Notes under the pieces: model-generated | Told to the model about the DNA's origin: nothing | Database searches by the model: none | What the model saw: the letters and a program-made list of their open reading frames with translations, nothing else | NCBI GenBank assembly: GCA_944326355.1 | Contig: CALVDO010000005.1 | Coordinates: forward strand, 62,001 to 126,000 | Origin: an uncultured Bacteroidales bacterium | GTDB taxonomy: Bacteria; Bacteroidota; Bacteroidia; Bacteroidales; UBA932 | DNA length: 64,000 bases | Direction: 5' to 3' | Made by a program: the position numbers and the translations under genes | Shown: positions 7,936 to 15,728 of the stretch, one piece after another | How the letters are laid out: the number at the start of each line of letters is the position of its first letter | Numbering within the stretch: the stretch's first letter is position 1

Positions 7936-10093
7936 TTCGGATGATTATCTCCTTCACCACCGTCTCTTCAGAGCCGTCTTCATATCTTGCGGTGGCCTTC
8001 AGCACTCCGGACGCCGTAGGAATATAGTATCCGCCTGCCCCGGGGCTCACCGGCTTCCCGTCCATCGTCCATTCTATTTCCATCGCGTCAGTGGCGTTGT
8101 ATAGTCTCAGAGGCAGTTTCGCTCCCACTGGGAACGATCCGTCGCCGTTGCGTCCTACATATTTCAGATAGATGTACGGTTTCCCGCCCGCAACCGTCGA
8201 CTTCGTCGTGAAATCCGCGTATGCGCTGTTTCCCTCCTTGCCGTCAATGACGCAAGTCAGCCTCACGGCGTAGGCAGTCCGAGGCGTGAGACTGTCGAGG
8301 GTTATGGCGTAGTTCTGCGTGTTGCCGGTCACGGAATACGGCTTGATCTCCGTCTCCTGTGGCTCTTCTCCGTCCTTTCCCCATCTGAGCAGCACCTTTC
8401 CCTCAAATGACAGGTCCATGCCCCAGCTTATGATTGCCGCGTCCTGAAATATGTCCGACTTTGTCACCTGCGGTACGGGAATCCCCGACGAGTCCGATTT
8501 CTTCACTCTGAATCTTATATTGTCCCCGTCTCGGGTGATGTCCGTTATCCCGAGCGTGGAGCCGGCCCCGTTCCAGAATCTGAATGCCGGCTCAGTATCC
8601 TCAGTAAATGAATCCCTGTCTCCGTACGGGAAGAAGATCATCGGCACAAGCGATGCGTCAGGCTCGTTCTGGTGCGACGGCGCTGTCACTCCTGCTTCGA
8701 TGAGGTCGGCGCACTGGTGTCCCGGGTTGCAGTTCACCGTGTTGTTCTTGTCATCCCATCTGTCGAAGGCCGAAAGCGAATAGCCGGAGTCGTTGGACGA
8801 CTTGTCCACATGGTATATCAGCATTCCTGAGCCTCCTATCTGGCTGTCCCAGCCTTCTTCGGCACGGCATTCGAGCAGGTGGTATTCCTCTGGATTCCCG
8901 CTTTCGAATCTGTAGAATCCGCCTCCCGCGCTGACAGGCTCAAGTACGTACTCTCCTTCTGAGGCGATGATGACTCCGCTTGATATGCCGAGAATCTCCC
9001 TTTCTATCGCGTTGAAGCAGGGCGGAATGTCCCCGTCTCCATTATGGTTGCCGTTGTCCATTATTGAAGTGGAGCCCCAGAGCGCCTCGGAACGGCCTCC
9101 GCTGCCCATATAGTCGGTGTCGTAAAGGTCGGGAAGTCCGAGCGTGTGTCCGTATTCGTGGCAGAATGTCCCGATTCCGGAGATCCTTCCGTCAGAAAGC
9201 TCTGAAGCACAGGCATATCTGTCGATCTTAACTCCGTCAAGCGTGAGGCTGATGCCGGCCCCCTGCTCCAGATACCATGCGTGCGACCATATATGATAGT
9301 CTCCCGCACCCGAGGCCTCGTCTTCTCCCGCATAGAATATGAACACGTTGTCGGCCTTTCCGTCTCCGTCATCGTCATATTTCGAGAAGTCTACCGAAGG
9401 GTCTGCTGCCACGCATGCGTCCCGGACCATTTCTCCGACCCTGAGATCTGAGCCGTTGCTGCGTGTCGAGTTCTCGCCGTAGTATGAGAATGACTTTGAA
9501 AGCGTTACAGGCCCGCTCACATCGAATGAAAATTCGCACAGACCGTCGAACTGGGAGTTGAAATACTCCGTTGCGCCGCCTTTCCCGTCCCTGCCTCTTG
9601 CGATGAGAGAGGTGAAGTCGTCTCTTGTGCAGGTGAACCTGAGGTCGCTGAATTCGGCCAGAATGATTATCCCGTGTTTTTGCGCGATCGCTCCGGCAGC
9701 GGCCCTTGAGGCCAGGAGTCTCTTTATCGGAGGAGTCGTTTCCGGAGACGCGCTCATCCTGAGCTCAGAGGCTCTGCGAGCCATCATCTCAAAGGGCATC
9801 TCTGTAGTCTGTCCCTGCGGGGGAGTATCCGTGCCGACTCTCCTGCCGCTGCAGATTCTTTCTCCTTCAGGACTGAAGGTCGCGTAGCAGTACCAGCCGT
9901 CCGCATCCTGCATCACCGGAAATCCGTCGTCTGTCGTCATGATTTTCATGAATTCGTCGCCTCTGATGACGGCGGAGAACGTCTTTCCGTCCGGCTGCGT
10001 CAGGACAAGCCTGCGGTTTCCCGCAGGGCCTGCCGCAGCGAGTGCCGCCCATAAAAGGGCGGCAGCCATCAGTATGATGCGGCATCTTCTCAT
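7922..10093 (-). CDS. Secreted M6-family metalloprotease (immune inhibitor A type)
   Basis: A 723-residue protein with an N-terminal signal peptide (hydrophobic residues 6-21). The M6 zinc motif H312-E-Y-G-H316-TLGLPD322 is complete. The preceding region holds the typical M6 blocks IIILAEFSD and DDDGDGKADNVFIFYAG. After the catalytic domain (about 135-500) a fibronectin III-like module (about 545-635) and a C-terminal beta module follow. The family hydrolyses extracellular proteins. It heads a leftward cluster of four genes. Its last three codons and stop are repeated just downstream. No TAnnTTTG box is seen directly upstream on this strand. Confidence 0.9.
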   Translation of the reverse strand: MRRCRIILMAAALLWAALAAAGPAGNRRLVLTQPDGKTFSAVIRGDEFMKIMTTDDGFPVMQDADGWYCYATFSPEGERICSGRRVGTDTPPQGQTTEMPFEMMARRASELRMSASPETTPPIKRLLASRAAAGAIAQKHGIIILAEFSDLRFTCTRDDFTSLIARGRDGKGGATEYFNSQFDGLCEFSFDVSGPVTLSKSFSYYGENSTRSNGSDLRVGEMVRDACVAADPSVDFSKYDDDGDGKADNVFIFYAGEDEASGAGDYHIWSHAWYLEQGAGISLTLDGVKIDRYACASELSDGRISGIGTFCHEYGHTLGLPDLYDTDYMGSGGRSEALWGSTSIMDNGNHNGDGDIPPCFNAIEREILGISSGVIIASEGEYVLEPVSAGGGFYRFESGNPEEYHLLECRAEEGWDSQIGGSGMLIYHVDKSSNDSGYSLSAFDRWDDKNNTVNCNPGHQCADLIEAGVTAPSHQNEPDASLVPMIFFPYGDRDSFTEDTEPAFRFWNGAGSTLGITDITRDGDNIRFRVKKSDSSGIPVPQVTKSDIFQDAAIISWGMDLSFEGKVLLRWGKDGEEPQETEIKPYSVTGNTQNYAITLDSLTPRTAYAVRLTCVIDGKEGNSAYADFTTKSTVAGGKPYIYLKYVGRNGDGSFPVGAKLPLRLYNATDAMEIEWTMDGKPVSPGAGGYYIPTASGVLKATARYEDGSEETVVKEIIIRSLDN

Positions 10094-10104
10094 GAATTTT
10101 TACT

Positions 10105-10112
10105 TATCTTTG
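10105..10112 (+). promoter_or_regulatory. Bacteroidetes -7 box for the PCMD protein
   Basis: TATCTTTG, perfect TAnnTTTG, 30 bp before the ATG at 10143, in the gap between divergent M6 and PCMD genes. Confidence 0.65.
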
Positions 10113-10142
10113 CGGTATAATCTGCATAGTTACGATTTTTTT

Positions 10143-11111
10143 ATGAGACGGACAATTTTTTTAACCATTTTGACCGGACTTTGCAGTAGTGTAGCTTTAA
10201 TGGCTCAGAATCATGTAGTTGACAGTCTCAACAAGTATGGGACTCTCGATTCGTGGAGTGTGCGGGCCGTTAAGGAATCTGCAATAATCGGAGGAGAGGT
10301 CAAATTTCTTCATGAGTTTTTCGGTGACAGGGATACGGTCGAGACGAGAGATCCCTATGTGGCTCCGGCGGGTTATCTGTGGCGCACGAACAATGTTCTC
10401 GCAGTCGTAGCCGGGGTGACGAAGACCAATAACACGGTGTATCCCGAGCGGAGGGGAGACGGCTACTGCGCCAGAATAGAGACCCATATCGAGTCGGTCC
10501 GCGCTCTCGGAATAGTCAATATGGACGTGGTGTGTCAGGGGGCACTGATTCTCGGCGCTCTGCCGGAGCCGATCCGGGACACGAAGAATCCGATGGCCAA
10601 AGTGCTTTATGGCGTGCCTTTCAGCGGCAGGCCTTCTGCCCTCGTGTATGACTATAAGGCAGAGGTAGGGAATGAGGCCATACGCGGCACCGGATTCTCC
10701 AAGCTCAAGCCGCTCGGCTATCCTGATTATCCGGAGGTGGCGCTGATTCTGCAGAAGCGCTGGGAGGACGTGGACGGGAATGTGCATGCTCTCCGCGTCG
10801 GTACGGCCTATGACAAGATTGCCGCCAATGTCTCCGAATGGAGGAATGATCACAGGCTGGAAGTCAGATACGGGGATATTACGGGTGAAGAGTACTATAT
10901 AGAGGGCATGGGGCTCATGACCGATCCCGAGAGGGCAATCCACACGATCAACAGCCGGGGAGAAAACGTCACGGTGACAGAGGAGGGATGGGCTTCGGCC
11001 GACGAAGAGCCGAACTTCATGATAATAAAGTTCATCTCAAGCTGCGGGCAGGCGTTTTATGGAGGCGTCGGCAATATACTGTGGGTTGATAATATCCGGA
11101 TAGAGATGTAG
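10143..11111 (+). CDS. Secreted PCMD-domain protein (putative carbohydrate metabolism domain)
   Basis: A 322-residue protein. The start at 10143 (MRRTIFLTILTGLCSSVALMAQ) gives a clean signal peptide cleaved after AQ; upstream in-frame Met codons run through the promoter and the divergent gene. The body shows PCMD-like features: a lead strand with NxWxxR-type residues, GxLFLG-like GALILGALPEPI, PFSGRPSALVYDYKA in mid-protein, and a C-terminal ISSCGQAFYGGVGNILWVDNIRIEM, which ends in the Ca-binding jelly-roll style of this family. PCMD proteins are common outer-membrane-associated or secreted proteins in Bacteroidetes, mostly of unknown biochemical role. Confidence 0.75.
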   Translation: MRRTIFLTILTGLCSSVALMAQNHVVDSLNKYGTLDSWSVRAVKESAIIGGEVKFLHEFFGDRDTVETRDPYVAPAGYLWRTNNVLAVVAGVTKTNNTVYPERRGDGYCARIETHIESVRALGIVNMDVVCQGALILGALPEPIRDTKNPMAKVLYGVPFSGRPSALVYDYKAEVGNEAIRGTGFSKLKPLGYPDYPEVALILQKRWEDVDGNVHALRVGTAYDKIAANVSEWRNDHRLEVRYGDITGEEYYIEGMGLMTDPERAIHTINSRGENVTVTEEGWASADEEPNFMIIKFISSCGQAFYGGVGNILWVDNIRIEM

Positions 11112-11115
11112 ACTC

Positions 11116-11162
11116 GACCGGAGCAGACCATGCCGGAGATGCGGAATGGACCGGAGCAGACC
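11116..11162. repeat. Direct repeat downstream of the PCMD gene
   Basis: GACCGGAGCAGACC occurs at 11116-11129 and 11149-11162 (period 33), with a weaker third GACCGGAAACAG nearby. The rest of 11112-11250 shows no gene. Confidence 0.7.
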
Positions 11163-11229
11163 GGACAAAGGAAAAGGGACCGGAAACAGCTGCGTTACCC
11201 GACCCCTGAACGTGTACTAAAACCTAAAC

Positions 11230-11283
11230 CTGCATTATAGATGCAGACCTTCGCGGGAATGTTGCACTTCCCGCGATTTTTTT
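11230..11283 (+). terminator. Double hairpin with T-run
   Basis: A first hairpin CTGCAT-TATAG-ATGCAG (11230-11246) is followed by a strong stem TCGCGGGAA/TTCCCGCGA (11251-11276) and seven T residues. The second is a textbook intrinsic terminator. It is 140 bp beyond the PCMD stop, so it may end that mRNA or a separate short RNA. Confidence 0.8.
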
Positions 11284-11316
11284 GCAGGGCTCAGCATCGG
11301 GGTGGGGCGGAAACAG

Positions 11317-11347
11317 ACAGGAGCCCGGACAATGTCCAGACTCCTGT
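11317..11347 (-). terminator. Terminator of the histone H1-like gene
   Basis: On the minus strand ACAGGAG...CTCCTGT forms a long, slightly imperfect stem with an ATT loop, followed by CTGTTT. It is 41 bp past the stop of the histone-like gene. Confidence 0.65.
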
Positions 11348-11388
11348 TCCGTAGGCCTTCAGGCCTATCTTTTCCCTGAGAAAGAGAA

Positions 11389-11562
11389 TTATTTGGAACT
11401 CTCGACAGAGACTTTCCTGAACTCCTTCATCATTTTCATGATGTTCAAAGCCGCTTTGCGCGCACGGGCTCCTGCTGCTTTGTTCCCTTTCTCAACTTGA
11501 GCCTCAGCGTTCTTCTCGAAAACCTCGTACTCTGCTTTGATCTGATCTACAAGCTCTTTCAT
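11389..11562 (-). CDS. Histone H1-like protein (Hc1 type)
   Basis: A 57-residue ORF read on the minus strand, beginning MKELVDQIKAEYEVFEKNAE and continuing AQVEKGNKAAGARARKAALNIMKMMKEFRKVSVESSK. The KGNKAAGxRARKA core and the short, lysine- and alanine-rich helical make-up are those of the small histone H1-like proteins common in Bacteroidetes, which are thought to bind DNA in the nucleoid. It is a single-gene unit with its own terminator. Upstream, the minus strand carries only a near-match to a -7 box (TATCTTGC at about 11612-11619). Confidence 0.85.
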   Translation of the reverse strand: MKELVDQIKAEYEVFEKNAEAQVEKGNKAAGARARKAALNIMKMMKEFRKVSVESSK

Positions 11563-11647
11563 GTCTGTTAAATTTAAAATAGTTCGTTAAACTTTAAGCA
11601 TCAAAAGTTTGCGCAAGATATACATAAAAAGCAAAAAAAACAACATT

Positions 11648-12223
11648 TTAAGCTTTTTTCGGCCTCACATTCACGATGTTCATGGCTCTGTCGGGACCGA
11701 CGGTAGCGAAGGCCTTTACTCCCTCTATGACTCTCGTACAGATTTCCGGCATCTGTTTCATCTCCTCGTCACTCAGCCGTCCGAGCACGAAGTCGATCTG
11801 TCCGCCTCTCGCGAAGCCGTTTCCTATGCCCATCCTTATTCTTGCGTAACCGTCAGTGCCGAGGAGCTCGTTTATGTTTGCAAGCCCGTTGTGCCCCCCG
11901 TCGCTTCCGCTCTTTCTAAGTCTTATGGTTCCGAAAGGCAGGTTGAGGTCGTCCGATATGACGAGCAGGTTCTCTATCGGGAGTTTCAGCTCGTTCATCC
12001 AGTACCTGACCGCCTTTCCGCTCAGGTTCATGTAAGTCGACGGCTTCAGAAGCGTGAATTTTCTGCCTTTGAAGCTGACTTCAGCGGTACTGCCGTATCT
12101 TCCAGACTGAAAAATGGCATCGGTCTCCTTTGCCCAGGAGTCCAATGCCATAAATCCCATGTTGTGTCTGGTCTCGGCATATTCGGCGCCTATGTTTCCA
12201 AGGCCGACTACCAGATAGTTCAT
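11648..12223 (-). CDS. pth: Peptidyl-tRNA hydrolase
   Basis: A 191-residue enzyme that releases peptides from prematurely dissociated peptidyl-tRNA. The N-terminal VVGLGNIGAEYAETRHNMGF contains the conserved Asn and catalytic His of the family. The LLKPSTYMNLSGKAV block, the ISDDLNLPFGTIRLRKSGSDGGHNGL block and IRMGIG are all present. It follows rplY by 21 bp on the same strand; the rplY-pth pairing is conserved in many bacteria and links two translation functions. Confidence 0.97.
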   Translation of the reverse strand: MNYLVVGLGNIGAEYAETRHNMGFMALDSWAKETDAIFQSGRYGSTAEVSFKGRKFTLLKPSTYMNLSGKAVRYWMNELKLPIENLLVISDDLNLPFGTIRLRKSGSDGGHNGLANINELLGTDGYARIRMGIGNGFARGGQIDFVLGRLSDEEMKQMPEICTRVIEGVKAFATVGPDRAMNIVNVRPKKA

Positions 12224-12244
12224 GTTCTTTCTCAGTATTCAGCG

Positions 12245-12820
12245 TCAGGCGTTCTGTGCCTGAGTGTTGCTTGCCCTGGTCGGCCTTACCGAGCAGATGA
12301 TGGTAGCCTTCGGAGAGACGATGGTGACTCCCTCATAGTGAAGGTCGCCGGCAACGATCTGCTTGCCGATTCTCAGTGATGTGGTGTCTACCTCGAGAAG
12401 GTCAGGAAGCTCGTGAAGCTGTGCGCTGATGCGGAGCTTGCGGCTTGAAACGAGGAGCTTTCCTCCCATCTTCACTCCCTCTGAGTGTCCGGTGATCTTG
12501 ACCGGGACATTGATTGTCACCGGCTTCTCCTCCGATACTGCGAGGAAATCCACATGAAGAGCCTCGTCTGTGACAGGATGCCACTGTATCTCGTGGAGGA
12601 CAGCGTAGAATTTCTGCCCGTCATTGAGCTCGAGGTCAATGATGTATGAGTTTGGAGTGTGGGTGATCGTCTTGAGATCTCCGGCGTTCACGGTGAAGAG
12701 CACGTTCTTCATTCCGAGTCCGTAGATGTTGCAAGGGACGAGTCCCTCCTTGCGGATGGCCTTTACCGTAGCCTTGTTGCCTGCTTCGCGTACGGTGCCT
12801 TTCAATTCGATGTGTTTCAT
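12245..12820 (-). CDS. rplY: 50S ribosomal protein L25/Ctc (long form)
   Basis: A 191-residue L25 of the two-domain Ctc (TL5) type. The N-terminal domain, about residues 1-95, binds 5S rRNA (KGTVREAGNKATVKAIRKEGLVPCNIYG...FYAVLHEIQWHPVTDEALHVDF), and the C-terminal beta domain continues to about 185. The short Gln/Ala-rich tail after VRPTRASN is variable in the family. A perfect -7 box lies 88 bp upstream, and pth follows in the same operon. Confidence 0.95.
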   Translation of the reverse strand: MKHIELKGTVREAGNKATVKAIRKEGLVPCNIYGLGMKNVLFTVNAGDLKTITHTPNSYIIDLELNDGQKFYAVLHEIQWHPVTDEALHVDFLAVSEEKPVTINVPVKITGHSEGVKMGGKLLVSSRKLRISAQLHELPDLLEVDTTSLRIGKQIVAGDLHYEGVTIVSPKATIICSVRPTRASNTQAQNA

Positions 12821-12908
12821 TGTCTTTTGTTTTAAAATGTGTTACTCAGTCCGCCGGTGCGGACCCCATTGCACCAAAAAGCCTTCATGCCTGCTTTTTA
12901 TGGGGCTG

Positions 12909-12916
12909 CAAATATA
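12909..12916 (-). promoter_or_regulatory. Bacteroidetes -7 box for rplY-pth
   Basis: TATATTTG on the minus strand, perfect TAnnTTTG. It predicts an 80-nt leader before rplY. Confidence 0.65.
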
Positions 12917-12949
12917 GGCAAAAAATCTAACAAAGTGTCACAGAATGAT

Positions 12950-12957
12950 TATCTTTG
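12950..12957 (+). promoter_or_regulatory. Bacteroidetes -7 box for lrgAB
   Basis: TATCTTTG, perfect TAnnTTTG, 66 bp before the lrgA ATG and divergent from the rplY promoter. Confidence 0.65.
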
Positions 12958-13023
12958 CGCCCGTTTTCGCTGCAAGAAAACGGTGGTGGTTAGTTAAGTT
13001 ATTGGTAATTAATTGGTTGTATT

Positions 13024-13380
13024 ATGATTCGACAGTTTGCCGTCATATTCGGATGCCTGGCTCTCGGGGAGTTTGTCGTGGCTGTAACAGGCATAAAGCT
13101 GCCCTCGAGCGTAATAGGGATGATTCTTCTGGCGGCTTTTCTGGAGTTGGGCTGGATCAGGCCCCGATGGGTGCAGACCCTGTCCGATTTCCTCGTCAGG
13201 AATCTCGGATTCTTCTTTATCCCTCCCGGAGTAGCCGTCATGCTCTACTTCGACATCATCGCGGCTGAGCTTCTTCCTATTCTGGTGGCGACGGTTGTCA
13301 GCACCATACTCGTATTCGTCGTTACGGGCTGGGTCCATCAGCTGACGCGCAAGATTAAACTTACAAGGAAAACGAAATGA
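13024..13380 (+). CDS. lrgA: CidA/LrgA family membrane protein
   Basis: A 118-residue integral membrane protein with four hydrophobic segments and the family block LPSSVIGMILLAAFLELGWI, followed by FFFIPPGVAVMLYFD. LrgA/CidA proteins behave like small holins that modulate murein hydrolase activity; in plants the fused homologue transports glycolate. The basic C-terminus (RKIKLTRKTK) is cytoplasmic. Its stop overlaps the lrgB start in ATGA, showing tight translational coupling. Confidence 0.92.
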   Translation: MIRQFAVIFGCLALGEFVVAVTGIKLPSSVIGMILLAAFLELGWIRPRWVQTLSDFLVRNLGFFFIPPGVAVMLYFDIIAAELLPILVATVVSTILVFVVTGWVHQLTRKIKLTRKTK

Positions 13381-14072
13381 ACTTTCTGGAAAACGGATAT
13401 TTTCTGCTTGCCGTCACTTTCGCGGTATTTACTCTGGCCAAACTGCTTCAGAAGAAGACGGGGCAGCTGCTGCTCAATCCGATACTGATCACCATCATGG
13501 TGATTATCGCCTTTCTTAAGCTTTCCGGCATAAGCTATGAGAAATACAGTGAGGCCGGAAGCCTGGTCGAGTTTTGGCTCAAACCGGCGGTCGTGGCTCT
13601 CGGCGTGCCTCTGTACCGTCAGATTCATGTCATCAGAAAGCAGTTCCTTCCCATATTCCTGTCCCAGTTCGCCGGCTGTGTAGTCGGGGTCGTGTCTGTG
13701 GTGACGGTGGCAAGGCTTATGGGAGCTTCTGACGAGATCATATATTCTCTTGCGCCGAAGTCTGTGACCACCCCTATAGCTATGGAGGTTTCTTCGGCAT
13801 TGGGAGGGATTCCGTCGCTGACAGCCGCCATTGTGGTGTGCGTTGGGCTCATGGGCGGCATTTTCGGATTCAAGATACTGAAGTGGTCGCACATAGACAG
13901 CCCGATGGCGCAGGGTCTCTCGCTCGGTGCCGCCGCCCATGCCGTCGGCACTTCCTCCGCGTCGGAGATAAGCGGAAGATACGGGGCTTTTGCGAGTCTC
14001 GGCCTGATACTCAACGGCATTCTGACGGCTCTTCTCACCCCGACGATTCTCCGCCTGCTCGGAATGCCGTAG
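13377..14072 (+). CDS. lrgB: LrgB/CidB family membrane protein
   Basis: A 231-residue membrane protein with multiple hydrophobic helices and the LrgB signature, including SLAPKSVTTPIAMEVSS, GGIPSLTAA and HAVGTSSASEISGRYGAFASLGL. It partners LrgA in the membrane; the pair affects cell lysis and carboxylate (pyruvate or glycolate) transport in other bacteria. The 4-bp ATGA overlap with lrgA indicates stoichiometric production. It ends 6 bp before the convergent C11 peptidase gene, with no clear hairpin between. Confidence 0.95.
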   Translation: MNFLENGYFLLAVTFAVFTLAKLLQKKTGQLLLNPILITIMVIIAFLKLSGISYEKYSEAGSLVEFWLKPAVVALGVPLYRQIHVIRKQFLPIFLSQFAGCVVGVVSVVTVARLMGASDEIIYSLAPKSVTTPIAMEVSSALGGIPSLTAAIVVCVGLMGGIFGFKILKWSHIDSPMAQGLSLGAAAHAVGTSSASEISGRYGAFASLGLILNGILTALLTPTILRLLGMP

Positions 14073-14078
14073 CCTGTC

Positions 14079-15428
14079 TCATTCCACCAGGCCGGTAGCC
14101 ATGTTCCAGTCCAGGAGCTTGTAGTTGGCGTCGAGATATGCTGAGCCGTCGCTCGGCAGATACGAACTGAATCCGGAGTATGTCCTGATTTCGAATCCGT
14201 ATTCCGGATCAAACATATCATAGAGGAAAGTGGCGGTGTGGGCTTTATAGATGACGCATCCGTTCAGGGCGTTTTCCAGCGCGTCAAGCTCGGCCCGGCT
14301 CGCTCCGGAATGCGCCGCCATGTCCTGCAGATCATAGAACCAGTGATAGTCCTGCGTGTAGAACCGCTGTACGTCATCAGGGTTTATGGCACTGATTGCC
14401 TCCCGGTGATTCTGAAATATGTTTCGGCAGGCCTGCGCCACGGGCTCAAGATTCCGGCAGTCTGTCAGCGTGACTGTGGCGGATCTCCATTGTCCTCCCG
14501 AAGGGTGGTTTGCGTACAATTCGTAATAATCCCTGCAGACCCCTTCAAGATCAGGACTGGAGCCGCCCAAAAGCCTTGCTGACATCTGGCCGTAGTCGAA
14601 TCCTGTCGCCAGAACCTCTGTCGGAGAGAGGATGATCCTGTCGCACTTGTCGCGGAGCTGGTAGGCGACCTCTATGCCGCCCATGAGACAGCAGTCGAAG
14701 AATATGTAGTCGAGATGCATCGGGATGGCCTCGGAAAACTCCCTCAGATCCATTTCCATTGAGGTCAGAGTGCCGTTCAGCAGCAGCCGGTCCTGTCCTA
14801 TGCTCTTTACCGGAGGAAGGTGCGCGGGCCTTTCCTGCTCTACATACGGCACCGGAAACGGACCGCTCTGCATCTCCCTGATTTTCTGAGCCGACGTGCC
14901 CCCGCTCCGGTAGAGATTGTCGTAATAGTCCGAATTTCCGTAATATCCCTTCGGCAGCCAGCCGGAGGCATGGGACGAGAAGAGCAGGCCGTATCCTCCC
15001 TCTGCCGGGAAGTTGTCCTTCACGTATGTCAGCACCTCGTTCAGTGTCGATCCGCTTGCGGCAGGCTTGTCCGGCGACAGCCGCAGCAGCGTGTCGGCCG
15101 TGATCTGTCCTGAGTGCATATAGTACCTTATAAGATATGAAGCCGCCGGAGTGTAGGACGACTCGAGCTTTTCGTATGCCAGAAGTATGTTGGAATCGTT
15201 GCCCTGTGGCAGATAGCCTCGGCAGAAGTCTGTGATGTTGCCCCTAATGTCGTTTGCGAGGTTGTTCTGCCCTGCGGCGTATATCAGAAGCACATTGTTG
15301 ACAGACTCCGGAAATCTCGGGGCTTCCACATGATCTTTCTCGCAGCAGGAGGACATCAGCAGTGCGGAGAGCACCAGCAGGAGCAGAGACTTCGGAGAGC
15401 GTGTCAATATGTTTGTGGCCGTCTTCAT
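14079..15428 (-). CDS. C11 clostripain-like cysteine peptidase lipoprotein
   Basis: A 449-residue lipoprotein with lipobox LLMSSC (Cys28). The C11 catalytic dyad is evident: His153 in LLFSSHASGW and Cys246 or Cys247 in YIFFDCCLMGG, followed by the family block ILSPTEVLATGFDY. C11 peptidases cleave after basic residues, usually after self-processing. The N-terminal NNVLLIYAAGQNNLA matches the start of the caspase-like fold. Anchoring in the membrane suggests a role in extracellular protein breakdown. Upstream lies an unusual T-rich repeated region and no good -7 box on this strand. Confidence 0.88.
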   Translation of the reverse strand: MKTATNILTRSPKSLLLLVLSALLMSSCCEKDHVEAPRFPESVNNVLLIYAAGQNNLANDIRGNITDFCRGYLPQGNDSNILLAYEKLESSYTPAASYLIRYYMHSGQITADTLLRLSPDKPAASGSTLNEVLTYVKDNFPAEGGYGLLFSSHASGWLPKGYYGNSDYYDNLYRSGGTSAQKIREMQSGPFPVPYVEQERPAHLPPVKSIGQDRLLLNGTLTSMEMDLREFSEAIPMHLDYIFFDCCLMGGIEVAYQLRDKCDRIILSPTEVLATGFDYGQMSARLLGGSSPDLEGVCRDYYELYANHPSGGQWRSATVTLTDCRNLEPVAQACRNIFQNHREAISAINPDDVQRFYTQDYHWFYDLQDMAAHSGASRAELDALENALNGCVIYKAHTATFLYDMFDPEYGFEIRTYSGFSSYLPSDGSAYLDANYKLLDWNMATGLVE

Positions 15429-15558
15429 TCTGAATTGACTTTCTACAGGTTGCGAAATTCTGAAATTTATGCCTCACCACCAATACCTCAGGCGGACTTT
15501 TTTCTCTTTTTTGTCGTTTTTTCTCTTTTCGTATGCCGATTTTTCTCTTTTTGGGGAA

Positions 15559-15630
15559 GCGGAGACATTTTTTGGGGTCCGGAGATTTTTTTGTGATCCG
15601 GAGATTTTGGGGTGCGGAGACATTTTTGAC
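15559..15630. repeat. Four-unit CGGAGA-T-tract repeat
   Basis: CGGAGA followed by a T-run occurs at 15560, 15580, 15599 and 15615 (spacings 20, 19 and 16). It lies in the 276-bp non-coding gap 15429-15704 between divergent C11 and TetR genes. The preceding 15495-15557 is also T-rich with three TCTCTTTT-like units. Confidence 0.75.
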
Positions 15631-15662
15631 AAGAATTAGGTACAACGGTATGTTTTTCTTTT

Positions 15663-15670
15663 TACATTTG
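15663..15670 (+). promoter_or_regulatory. Bacteroidetes -7 box for the TetR-efflux operon
   Basis: TACATTTG, perfect TAnnTTTG, immediately before the palindromic operator at 15676-15706. Confidence 0.7.
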
Positions 15671-15675
15671 CCGAT

Positions 15676-15706
15676 GTTTTAACAATGCTGTTAAACAAGA
15701 TTGTTT
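15676..15706. promoter_or_regulatory. Probable TetR operator (overlapping inverted repeats)
   Basis: TTTAACA-atgc-TGTTAAA (15678-15695) is a perfect palindrome. Its right arm continues into a second one, AAACA-AGAT-TGTTT (15693-15706). The array sits 5 bp downstream of the -7 box, where a bound dimer would block initiation or elongation, so autoregulation by the adjacent TetR is likely. Confidence 0.75.
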
Positions 15707-15728
15707 GTCAAATTTGTCGAATCTGGAG

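Noticed and set aside
15559..15630. Possible CRISPR array
   Set aside because: Units are short, spacings irregular (16-20 bp), there are no unique spacers of normal length and no cas genes.
15244..15645. Lysine-rich leftward frame overlapping the C11 gene start and the T-rich repeat
   Set aside because: Out of frame with the peptidase, and its lysine runs simply translate the T-rich repeat; no start signal supports it.
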